Assembly (NCBI GenBank): GCA_029779375.1
Contig: JAKPAR010000247.1
Span: 1 to 8,670, forward strand
Direction: 5' to 3'
Source: Bacillota bacterium
GTDB lineage: Bacteria; Bacillota; Clostridia; Tissierellales; Sporanaerobacteraceae
Length of the DNA stretch: 8,670 nucleotides
The stretch's first letter is position 1. Each line of letters begins with the position of its first letter. Below, one piece after another: positions 1 through 5,447 of the stretch. Position numbers and translations under genes: made by a program. The notes beneath the pieces are model-generated. The model was not told where the DNA came from and did no database searches. It saw only the letters and a program-made list of their open reading frames with translations.

Positions 1-571
1 GAAGTCCAAATTTTGTAGGTTCTGTAACCAATATAGCAGAATCTGCATAGTTCAAAGTATTGACTACATTGCAAGATGTACCTGGAGGACAATCTATGAT
101 ATTATTTTCCCCTGATAAATCTTTTAAAAGTTCCTTAATGATTGGCACTGCCATAGGTTCACCTATATTTAAAACTCCTCTACTGCACTCTATATCTCTA
201 AATTTTCCGCTTTCAATTTTACCTATTTCTCTTTTTTCATAATTTATAGCATCATATTTACAAGCAATTTGGCAGGCACCACAGCTATGGCACAGTTTTT
301 CAAAAAGTACAATATTTTTCTTTACATTTGCAAGAGCATTGAACTGACATACTTCCACACAATCCCCACAAGCAGTACATTTGTCATCATCCACAATTGG
401 GTACTCTGTCATCACCTTTTGTATTCTATCTATTTTAGGCTTCAAAAACAAAAAACCATTTGGCTCTTCTACATCGCAATCTATATAATTTGACTTTGAT
501 GCAAGAGCAAGATTGGTAGAAACTGTAGTCTTCCCAGTTCCTCCTTTCCCACTAAGTACTGCTATATTCAT
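1..571 (-). CDS. MinD-type P-loop ATPase with inserted two-[4Fe-4S] ferredoxin domain, 3' part beyond window edge
   Basis: Read on the minus strand from ATG at 571, the frame stays open for 190 codons to the left edge, so the C-terminal part is missing. The N-terminus carries the deviant Walker A motif SGKGGTGKTT (residues 7-16) of the ParA/MinD class, then DCDVEEPN (31-38). Two ferredoxin clusters follow: C65-x2-C68-x2-C71-x3-C75 and C94-x2-C97-x2-C100-x3-C104. A Walker B-like segment IIDCPPGTSC lies at about 158-167. This architecture, a MinD ATPase with a ferredoxin insert, is common in anaerobes. It often occurs as tandem paralogues near NifX/NifB-like iron-molybdenum cofactor proteins, and a role in Fe-S or metallocofactor handling is usually inferred rather than proven. 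The start is set by AGGAGG at 579-584, 7 nt upstream. Family members are usually near 285 residues, so roughly 95 residues lie outside. The family call is firm; the biological role is not. Confidence 0.93.
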   Translation of the reverse strand, partial: MNIAVLSGKGGTGKTTVSTNLALASKSNYIDCDVEEPNGFLFLKPKIDRIQKVMTEYPIVDDDKCTACGDCVEVCQFNALANVKKNIVLFEKLCHSCGACQIACKYDAINYEKREIGKIESGKFRDIECSRGVLNIGEPMAVPIIKELLKDLSGENNIIDCPPGTSCNVVNTLNYADSAILVTEPTKFGL

Positions 572-641
572 ATTTTTTCCTCCTCTGTACCATTTCTCAT
601 AATATATAAATCTATACTTCTAAATTATTGTCCTCAACCAA

Positions 642-659
642 AATTGGCATATGCTAATT
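642..659. promoter_or_regulatory. 18-bp near-palindrome, candidate operator at the transcription start of the MinD/ferredoxin gene
   Basis: The plus strand reads AATTGGCATATGCTAATT. It is symmetrical except for one mismatched pair, giving AATT-R-GCATATGC-Y-AATT. It lies just downstream of the predicted -10 box at 662-667, so the predicted start point (about 655) falls inside it. That position suits a repressor site. The cognate regulator is unknown. The palindrome is seen directly; its function is inferred. Confidence 0.45.
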
Positions 660-661
660 AT

Positions 662-690
662 ATTTTAATTCTAGCATTTTCTTTTGTCAA
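662..690 (-). promoter_or_regulatory. sigma-A type promoter for the MinD/ferredoxin ATPase gene
   Basis: On the minus strand there is a perfect TTGACA (-35, plus-strand positions 685-690), a 17-nt spacer and TAAAAT (-10, 662-667). It lies between the end of the Spo0E-like gene and the ATPase start and would give a leader of about 85 nt. The ATPase gene can therefore be transcribed independently of the upstream mini-gene. Confidence 0.6.
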
Positions 691-720
691 ATATTATTTT
701 AGTCATTATTTCTATCAATC

Positions 721-876
721 CTATGCTTTTTCTCTTTTATCATGTTCTTTATAATACTCATATATATATTTGTCTAATTTTTGACTTATTTTTACTATAA
801 TTTCTTTATTTAGATTCATATTCATTGCATTGTTTAAAATATTTCTTGTCATTTCAACTTTATCTTTTTTGTTCAC
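721..876 (-). CDS. Spo0E-like aspartyl-phosphate phosphatase family mini-protein, 51 aa, GTG start
   Basis: This short frame runs from GTG at 876 to TAG at 721. The translation is hydrophilic and probably forms two helices. It has the sequence ISQKLDKYIYEYYKEH at residues 30-45, which matches the Spo0E family signature S-Q-x-L-D followed by a hydrophobic/aromatic helix (SQKLD at 31-35). Family members are usually 50-85 residues. They dephosphorylate Spo0A~P or related response regulators and so restrain sporulation entry. Here that activity is inferred from family membership only. The start is supported by AGGGAG at 885-890, 8 nt upstream of GTG; this start region is nearly identical to that of the divergent XRE gene. 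An internal ATG (codon 9) is an alternative but has no comparable ribosome binding site. No terminator hairpin is visible after it, so read-through into the ATPase gene is possible. The absence of membrane segments and of other domains fits the family. Confidence 0.75.
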   Translation of the reverse strand: MNKKDKVEMTRNILNNAMNMNLNKEIIVKISQKLDKYIYEYYKEHDKREKA

Positions 877-912
877 TATCTCCACTCCCTTATAAATAAT
901 TCCCTATATGAT

Positions 913-939
913 TTTATATTAAATATTTACTAATTGCAA
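913..939 (-). promoter_or_regulatory. Weak candidate promoter for the Spo0E-like gene
   Basis: The minus strand has TTGCAA (934-939), a short 15-nt spacer and TATAAA (913-918). The spacing is below the usual 16-18 nt and the region is very AT-rich, so this is only the best of several poor candidates. The -35 part overlaps the imperfect palindrome at 935-955. Confidence 0.2.
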
Positions 940-955
940 ATACTTAATATATGCA
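935..955. promoter_or_regulatory. 21-bp imperfect palindrome in the divergent promoter region, candidate regulator site
   Basis: The segment begins and ends with TGCA and has matching ATA/TAT blocks inward. Eight of ten base pairs are symmetrical around the centre at 945. It sits between the divergent Spo0E-like and XRE genes, where autoregulatory XRE proteins often bind. The symmetry is visible; binding by the neighbouring regulator is inferred, and chance is possible in DNA this AT-rich. Confidence 0.3.
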
Positions 956-972
956 GTTGGCAAATTAAAATG

Positions 973-1000
973 TTGACTAAAATCCGTTAAAGTATATTAT
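973..1000 (+). promoter_or_regulatory. Candidate promoter for the XRE regulator
   Basis: TTGACT (973-978), a 16-nt spacer and TATTAT (995-1000) resemble a sigma-A promoter. The predicted start point would fall at about 1006-1007, inside the ribosome binding site at 1005-1010, giving an unusually short leader. The real start point may therefore lie elsewhere. Confidence 0.35.
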
Positions 1001-1018
1001 AAATAGGGAGTGGAAAAA

Positions 1019-1399
1019 ATGGATGATAATATAAAAATAGATAATGTAGCTATTGGACAAAGAATACGAGAAGAAAGATGTAAATTAGATCTCTCACAAG
1101 AAGAACTTGCAGAAATAATAGGTCTTTCAAATTATTATATTGGACAATTAGAGCGAGGAGAAAGACAGATGAGTCTCCCAACATTGGTTAAAATATCCAA
1201 ATGTTTGCATATATCTTTAGATTATTTGGTATTAGGAAATAATTTATATGATGCTGGTTCTGTAAAAGAATCCTCTGATATTTATAGTTCATCTAGCAAT
1301 AAAGATAATGAACTAGAAAATTTATTAAAGAAATGCTCTCCAAAAGAACTAGAACTTTTCAAAAAACTTATCAAAACTGTTATCCCTTATATGAAATAA
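1019..1399 (+). CDS. XRE/SinR-type helix-turn-helix transcriptional regulator, 126 aa
   Basis: The protein has an N-terminal XRE (HTH_3) DNA-binding domain at about residues 13-72. It includes LSQEELAEIIGLSNYYIGQL, with the typical SQEELA second helix and the ERGERQ turn, and ends in the common LDYLVLG segment. A polar, serine-rich linker (about 80-96) leads to a charged C-terminal helical tail (97-126, SPKELELFKKLIKTVIPYM) that probably dimerises. This layout matches small phage-repressor-like and SinR-like regulators of Clostridia. ATG 1019 is preferred over the in-frame GTG at 1010: the GGGAG ribosome binding site (1006-1010) is 8 nt upstream of the ATG and would overlap the GTG. The gene is the only plus-strand gene here. 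It diverges from a Spo0E-like gene and converges on the HAD gene, separated by a shared terminator. Its targets are unknown; autoregulation and control of the mini-gene are plausible. Confidence 0.9.
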   Translation: MDDNIKIDNVAIGQRIREERCKLDLSQEELAEIIGLSNYYIGQLERGERQMSLPTLVKISKCLHISLDYLVLGNNLYDAGSVKESSDIYSSSSNKDNELENLLKKCSPKELELFKKLIKTVIPYMK

Positions 1400-1428
1400 A
1401 AAAACTTACCATGGAAGGTAAGTTTTTT
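1399..1428. terminator. Bidirectional intrinsic terminator between the XRE and HAD genes
   Basis: A 12-bp perfect stem (AAAAAACTTACC at 1399-1410 pairing with 1417-1428) encloses a 6-nt loop. It is flanked by A and T runs, so it yields a U-tract on both strands. It lies directly after the XRE stop and 2 nt from the HAD gene stop, so it can end both convergent transcripts. Confidence 0.9.
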
Positions 1429-1430
1429 GT

Positions 1431-1901
1431 TTAATTTCTCATTGTTGCTTTTAGCCTGTGAGGTTTTAATATCAATTGAATTGCATCTATTATATTGTTC
1501 ACCACAATATCAGCAGAAATTAGTGCTTTGGAAAAACAGCCTTCGCTTCCCACAACCGCTATAGAAAGTCCACTTTTCTGAAACATTTCTATATCATTTC
1601 TTCCATTTCCTATAGAAACTGTTTTATCTTTTCCTATTTTCTCAACAAACTTTCTCTTATGTATAGTTGCCTCTTCTCCGTCAAAAACTTCAATTTCTAT
1701 TGGAAGATGCTCGCACTGATTTCTCACAGTTCCATTGGTATCTGCAGTTAATACATAAACTTTTATACCTTTACTTACTAATTCTAAAACTAGTTCTCCT
1801 ACCCCTTCAATCAAAATTCCATCTTCAGCTATTGTTCCATTGTAATCAAATACTACATTTTCTATTTCTATATTTTTATATCCTGGTATATGAACTTTCA
1901 T
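1431..1901 (-). CDS. Small HAD-superfamily protein of the soluble 'P-type ATPase-like' group, 156 aa
   Basis: HAD motifs are visible in order: motif I VVFDYNGTIA with the nucleophile Asp19, motif II LTADT with Thr52, a motif III lysine in HKRKFVEK (82-87) and motif IV GNGRND (98-103). There is no sizeable cap domain. The D-x-N-G-T form of motif I, with Asn where typical HAD phosphatases have the second Asp, is characteristic of proteins annotated as soluble P-type ATPases (COG4087-like). Hydrolase activity and substrate are not established from sequence. The ATG at 1901 is chosen because GAGGAA (1911-1916) lies 9 nt upstream; an in-frame GTG at 1910 would sit against that site. The gene follows glmS but is separated from it by a strong terminator, so it needs read-through or its own promoter. 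It converges on the XRE regulator. No signal peptide or membrane segment is apparent, so it should be cytoplasmic. Confidence 0.85.
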   Translation of the reverse strand: MKVHIPGYKNIEIENVVFDYNGTIAEDGILIEGVGELVLELVSKGIKVYVLTADTNGTVRNQCEHLPIEIEVFDGEEATIHKRKFVEKIGKDKTVSIGNGRNDIEMFQKSGLSIAVVGSEGCFSKALISADIVVNNIIDAIQLILKPHRLKATMRN

Positions 1902-1926
1902 CTTTTTCACTTCCTCAATTATTTTT

Positions 1927-1954
1927 ATTTTAACTGCAAAAATAAAGGTGGCAA
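1927..1954 (-). promoter_or_regulatory. Possible promoter for the HAD gene overlapping the glmS terminator
   Basis: The minus strand shows TTGCCA (1949-1954), a 16-nt spacer and TAAAAT (1927-1932). The -35 box lies in the distal arm of the glmS terminator hairpin. The predicted start point near 1920 leaves just enough leader for the ribosome binding site at 1911-1916. The match is moderate and the region AT-rich. Confidence 0.3.
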
Positions 1955-1982
1955 AGCAAATGCCCTTGTGCCACCTTTATTT
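1938..1982 (-). terminator. Intrinsic terminator of glmS
   Basis: A 14-bp perfect stem (1940-1953 with 1969-1982, core GGTGGCA/TGCCACC) encloses a 15-nt loop. On the minus strand it runs into a T-rich tract (1938-1942). It begins 13 nt after the glmS stop codon. Confidence 0.9.
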
Positions 1983-1995
1983 CCCGGGAAATTGT

Positions 1996-3822
1996 TTATT
2001 CTACTGTGACTGATTTTGCTAGATTTCTTGGTTTATCTACATCACAGCCTCTTTCTGTTGCTACATAATATGCAAGAAGTTGCAATGGTATGACAGCTAA
2101 TGGAGCTGTAAGTTCATCTATTGCTGATGGTATATATATGATAAAATCAGCTATATCTTCAATCTCAATATTTCCTTCTTTAGCTAAAGCTATAGTATAA
2201 GCTCCTCTAGCTTTTACTTCCTTTATATTGCTAATCATTTTATCATATAGAAAATCTTGAGTAGCTAGAGCTAAAACAGGAGTATTTTCTTCTATTAAAG
2301 CCAATGTACCATGTTTCAATTCTCCAGCTGCCATTGCTTCTGAATGAATATATGACACTTCTTTTAACTTTAAGCTTCCTTCCATAGCTAAATAATAGTC
2401 AAGTCCTCTACCTATATAGAATATGTCACTACTTTTGGATATATGAGAAGCAGCACTCTTGATATTAGATTGACTTTCAAGAATTTTTTCTATCTTTTTA
2501 GGAAGAACTTTTAGTTCTTCCAATACCTTTTTATACTCAAATTCATCTATAGCTCCTTTCATATCTGCCATATAAAGGGCAATTAAAGCTAAAGATACAA
2601 CTTGAGTTGTATAGGCTTTAGTTGAAGCTACTGCTATTTCTGGACCAGCCCAAGTATAAAATACATAGTCAGCTTCTCTTGATATAGAACTTCCGACTAC
2701 ATTACACACTGCAAGTACCTTTGCTTTCTTTTCTTTTGCCAATCTCAATGCAGCTAAAGTATCTGCTGTTTCTCCAGATTGGCTTATAACTATCATAAGT
2801 GTTTTTTCATCTATAAATGGATTGTTGTATCTAAATTCTGATGCTATATCTGTCAAGACAGGTATTCTTGCATATTTTTCTATAAGTGTTTTCCCTACAA
2901 GTCCTGCATGATATGCAGTCCCACAGGCAACTATATATATTTTTTCAATATTTTTTATATCTTCACTTTTTATATCTATATCATCCAATTTGATTTTTCC
3001 ATTATCGTCTATCCTAGGCATCAATGTATCTTTAATTGCCTTTGGTTGTTCAAATATTTCTTTTATCATAAAGTGGTCATAGCCACCTTTTTTAGCTTCA
3101 TCTATATCCCATGTAACTTTATAAACTTCCTTTTGAATAGGATTTCCTTCAAAATCCATAATGAATACATTGTCTTTAGTGATTTCAGCCATTTCACCAT
3201 TTTCTAAAATATATATATCCCTTGTCCAATCTATAACTGCAGGGATATCTGAAGCAATGAAATTTTCTCCTTCTCCAAGACCTATAATGAGTGGACTATC
3301 TTTTCTTACAGCTATAAGCTTATCTTTTTCATCTAATGATAAAACTCCAAGTGCAAAAGCTCCTTTAAGTTTTTCTATTGTCTTAATAACTGCTTTCTTT
3401 AAGTCTCCATCATAGTACATGTCTATTAAATAAGGAATGACTTCTGTATCTGTTTCTGATATAAAGCTATATCCATTTTTCTTTAGTTCATCTTTTATTT
3501 CCAAATAGTTTTCAATGATTCCATTGTGAACTACTGCAATATTTCCTTTATGATTTACATGAGGATGTGAATTTATATCTGAAGGTTCCCCATGAGTAGC
3601 CCACCTAGTATGACCTATTCCTACATGGCTATCTATTGAAAATTCTTCTAATTTTTCTTCTAAATTTTTTAGTCTTCCTTTACATTTAACTACTTTCATT
3701 TTATCTTTATCTACAACAGCTACTCCTGCTGAATCATATCCTCTATATTCTAATTTTTCTAATCCTCGAATTAATACGTCTATAGCTTTTTTATCACCTA
3801 TATATCCCACTATTCCACACAT
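1996..3822 (-). CDS. glmS: Glutamine--fructose-6-phosphate aminotransferase (isomerizing), 608 aa
   Basis: GlmS converts fructose-6-phosphate and glutamine to glucosamine-6-phosphate and glutamate in the cytoplasm, the first committed step to UDP-GlcNAc and peptidoglycan. The mature N-terminus is MCGIVGYIG, so Cys2 becomes the N-terminal nucleophile of the class II glutamine amidotransferase domain (about 1-225), with RGYDSAG (27-33) and HTRWATHG (71-78). Two SIS sugar-isomerase domains follow: VACGTAYHAG (298-307) with SQSGETADT (347-355), then GRGLDYYLAMEGSLKLKE (471-488). The C-terminus has the conserved KPRNLAKSVTVE. The length is normal for the family. The frame continues 62 codons upstream, but those codons are the ribozyme RNA, not protein. 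The start at 3822 is fixed by the required Met-Cys and by GGAGG at 3831-3835, 8 nt upstream. The gene follows glmM, with the ribozyme filling most of the gap. Expression should fall when glucosamine-6-phosphate rises. Confidence 0.98.
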   Translation of the reverse strand: MCGIVGYIGDKKAIDVLIRGLEKLEYRGYDSAGVAVVDKDKMKVVKCKGRLKNLEEKLEEFSIDSHVGIGHTRWATHGEPSDINSHPHVNHKGNIAVVHNGIIENYLEIKDELKKNGYSFISETDTEVIPYLIDMYYDGDLKKAVIKTIEKLKGAFALGVLSLDEKDKLIAVRKDSPLIIGLGEGENFIASDIPAVIDWTRDIYILENGEMAEITKDNVFIMDFEGNPIQKEVYKVTWDIDEAKKGGYDHFMIKEIFEQPKAIKDTLMPRIDDNGKIKLDDIDIKSEDIKNIEKIYIVACGTAYHAGLVGKTLIEKYARIPVLTDIASEFRYNNPFIDEKTLMIVISQSGETADTLAALRLAKEKKAKVLAVCNVVGSSISREADYVFYTWAGPEIAVASTKAYTTQVVSLALIALYMADMKGAIDEFEYKKVLEELKVLPKKIEKILESQSNIKSAASHISKSSDIFYIGRGLDYYLAMEGSLKLKEVSYIHSEAMAAGELKHGTLALIEENTPVLALATQDFLYDKMISNIKEVKARGAYTIALAKEGNIEIEDIADFIIYIPSAIDELTAPLAVIPLQLLAYYVATERGCDVDKPRNLAKSVTVE

Positions 3823-3844
3823 TTTGATTACCTCCAAAATAAGT

Positions 3845-3989
3845 AAGATTACCACTTGGCCTTTTTTGTCCCTACAATCACTCATAGGTTTTGTAAAGCC
3901 ATATGGATAGTGGCATACCCCAGGGCATCCGCCGAAGACTTCGATAAACCCTGTCCTCGTCAACTTGAAAAAACTCAAGTTCGGGCGCT
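3845..3989 (-). ncRNA. glmS ribozyme-riboswitch (glucosamine-6-phosphate-activated self-cleaving leader)
   Basis: The leader between glmM and glmS matches the conserved glmS ribozyme core in order: AGCGCCCGAACT at the cleavage site, the P1 hairpin (AACTTGA 3981-3975 with TCAAGTT 3968-3962), GTTGACGAGG, TTTATCGAAG and CGGCGGATGCC (3934-3924). A 3' region that should form P3 and P4 follows, including GGGACAAAAAAGG. By comparison with known examples, cleavage is expected between the A at 3989 and the G at 3988. Glucosamine-6-phosphate acts as cofactor, and the cleaved glmS mRNA is then degraded. The 5' boundary is certain; the 3' boundary is approximate. The first conserved base is 23 nt after the glmM stop, so glmM-glmS read-through RNA would be cut there, leaving glmM intact. 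Confidence 0.96.
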
Positions 3990-4012
3990 TTAGATTATAT
4001 TTTTTCACTTCA

Positions 4013-5374
4013 TTATAGAGCTAATGAATTATCGCCTAATCTCTCTTCTATTAAATTTGCAAGCTCAGTTGCTACATCTAATATTCCTTTATCATCTTTT
4101 GCTTCTATCATGACACGTACTAAAGGTTCTGTTCCTGATGGTCTTATGACAACTCTTCCTTCTCCATGAAATCTTTCTTCTATCTTTTCTATTTCATTTT
4201 TTATTATTTCATCTTCTAAATAAGAATACTTTAATTCACTCTTAACTTTTGCATTGACAAGAACTTGTGGAAAACTAGTCATTATGCTACTCAATTGAGA
4301 CAATTTCTTTCCAGTCTCTTTCACCACAGAAATAAGTTGCAATGCTGTTAAAAGTCCATCTCCAGTAGTATTGTGTTCTAAAAATATTATATGGCCTGAT
4401 TGTTCTCCGCCTAATATATATCCGTTTTTTAACATTTCTTCAATTACATACCTATCACCAACTTTTGTTTTAACTACATTCATATCATTTTCTTTTAAAT
4501 ATACATCAAGACCCATATTTGTCATAACTGTTCCAACTATTGTGTTTTTAACTAAATTTCCTTTTTCTTTAAGCTGTGTTCCACAGATAGCTAATATATG
4601 GTCTCCATCTACAATATTTCCACATTCATCGACAGCTATAAGTCTATCAGCATCCCCATCAAAAGATAATCCTATATCTGCATTTGTTTTCAATACTAAA
4701 TCCTTAACCATATCTGGATTTGTAGAACCACAATTTACATTTATATTTACTCCATTTGGCTCATTATTTATAACAACTATTTCAGCATTTAATTCTTTAA
4801 GTAGTTTTGGAGCTATTTCATATACTGCACCATTTCCACAATCTACTGCAATTTTCAATCCACTAAAATCTGTTTTTATGCTTTTCTTTAAATGATCCAT
4901 ATAATCTCTTGCTCCATTATCTACTATAATTCTTTTCCCTATTTCTCCAGCTATTGGTCTATATTCTATGTCCTCTGGAGCAAAAATAAATTTTTCTATT
5001 TTTTCCTCAACATCATCATTTAATTTATAGCCCCTTTCATTGAAAAATTTAATTCCATTATATTCTACTGGATTGTGAGAAGCAGAAATAACTATTCCAC
5101 TTATTGCATTGTACTTTCTTGTCAAATAAGCTACTGCAGGAGTAGGAACTATTCCAACACTTATCACATCTAATCCTACAGAACAAATTCCAGCAATCAA
5201 TGCAGCTTCAAGCATATCTCCTGATTTTCTTGTATCTCTTCCCACTACTATTTGACCACTTTTCCCATTGGAAAGAACAAAAGCTCCTGCTCTTCCTATT
5301 TTAAAAGCCAATTCTGGAGTCAGCTCATCATTTGCTATACCCCTTACTCCATCTGTTCCAAATAATTTCCCCAT
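4013..5374 (-). CDS. glmM: Phosphoglucosamine mutase, 453 aa
   Basis: GlmM interconverts glucosamine-6-phosphate and glucosamine-1-phosphate, the step after GlmS on the way to UDP-GlcNAc. All hallmarks of the alpha-D-phosphohexomutase family are present: the N-terminal [11 protein letters not shown], the phosphoserine loop ISASHNP with catalytic Ser99, the Mg-binding DGDADR (239-244), the sugar-specificity loop GGEQSGH (322-328) and the phosphate-binding loop [10 protein letters not shown] (411-420). The length is typical. ATG 5374 is supported by AGGAGG at 5382-5387, 7 nt upstream. It lies directly upstream of the glmS ribozyme and glmS, the common glmM-glmS order of Firmicutes, with no terminator between. 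Co-transcription is therefore likely, with ribozyme cleavage uncoupling glmS from glmM. The enzyme is cytoplasmic and depends on activating phosphorylation of the serine. Confidence 0.98.
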   Translation of the reverse strand: MGKLFGTDGVRGIANDELTPELAFKIGRAGAFVLSNGKSGQIVVGRDTRKSGDMLEAALIAGICSVGLDVISVGIVPTPAVAYLTRKYNAISGIVISASHNPVEYNGIKFFNERGYKLNDDVEEKIEKFIFAPEDIEYRPIAGEIGKRIIVDNGARDYMDHLKKSIKTDFSGLKIAVDCGNGAVYEIAPKLLKELNAEIVVINNEPNGVNINVNCGSTNPDMVKDLVLKTNADIGLSFDGDADRLIAVDECGNIVDGDHILAICGTQLKEKGNLVKNTIVGTVMTNMGLDVYLKENDMNVVKTKVGDRYVIEEMLKNGYILGGEQSGHIIFLEHNTTGDGLLTALQLISVVKETGKKLSQLSSIMTSFPQVLVNAKVKSELKYSYLEDEIIKNEIEKIEERFHGEGRVVIRPSGTEPLVRVMIEAKDDKGILDVATELANLIEERLGDNSLAL

Positions 5375-5408
5375 CTAAATTCCTCCTTGTAAAAAATATA
5401 ACACTAAT

Positions 5409-5437
5409 ATAATAGCATATACTTTTTTTATAAACAA
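5409..5437 (-). promoter_or_regulatory. Extended -10 promoter upstream of glmM
   Basis: The minus strand has TTGTTT (5432-5437), a 17-nt spacer and TATTAT (5409-5414) preceded by TGC, an extended -10 element. It lies in the short AT-rich gap between cca and glmM and would give a leader of about 25-30 nt. No terminator hairpin is seen after cca, so read-through from cca is also possible. Confidence 0.55.
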
Positions 5438-5447
5438 TTTTTAATTT

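Larger units (their letters stand above)
881..1014. repeat. Inverted pair of near-identical ribosome binding/start regions flanking the divergent intergenic DNA
   Basis: The 10-mer AGGGAGTGGA occurs at 1005-1014 on the plus strand and, inverted, at 881-890. In each case the start codon follows at the same distance. Aligned through the start codons (AGGGAGTGGAGATAGTG and AGGGAGTGGAAAAAATG), 14 of 17 positions agree. The similarity exceeds the core Shine-Dalgarno sequence. It supports both start choices, GTG 876 and ATG 1019. Confidence 0.5.

Noticed and set aside
653..675. Hairpin GCTAATTA...TAATTCTAGC overlapping the -10 of the ATPase promoter
   Set aside because: The arms pair only with a 2-nt bulge and are nearly all A/T. 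It is best explained by base composition.
572..1018. Search for tRNA, CRISPR array, insertion sequence or riboswitch in the gene-poor left region
   Set aside because: I found no cloverleaf, no regularly spaced repeats, no terminal inverted repeats with a transposase and no known riboswitch core. Apart from the mini-gene, promoters and palindromes listed, it is plain AT-rich intergenic DNA.
3994..4017. Two TATAAT hexamers just upstream of the glmS ribozyme as a glmS promoter
   Set aside because: No acceptable -35 hexamer lies 16-18 nt upstream of either. The proximal one would start transcription at the ribozyme cleavage site itself, leaving little or nothing to cleave.
4371..4895. 174-codon open frame on the plus strand
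   Set aside because: It is antisense to glmM, has no recognisable domain, and arises from the AT-rich codon pattern of the real gene. The other plus-strand frames opposite the MinD ATPase, HAD, glmS, cca, fabF and acpP genes are rejected for the same reason.
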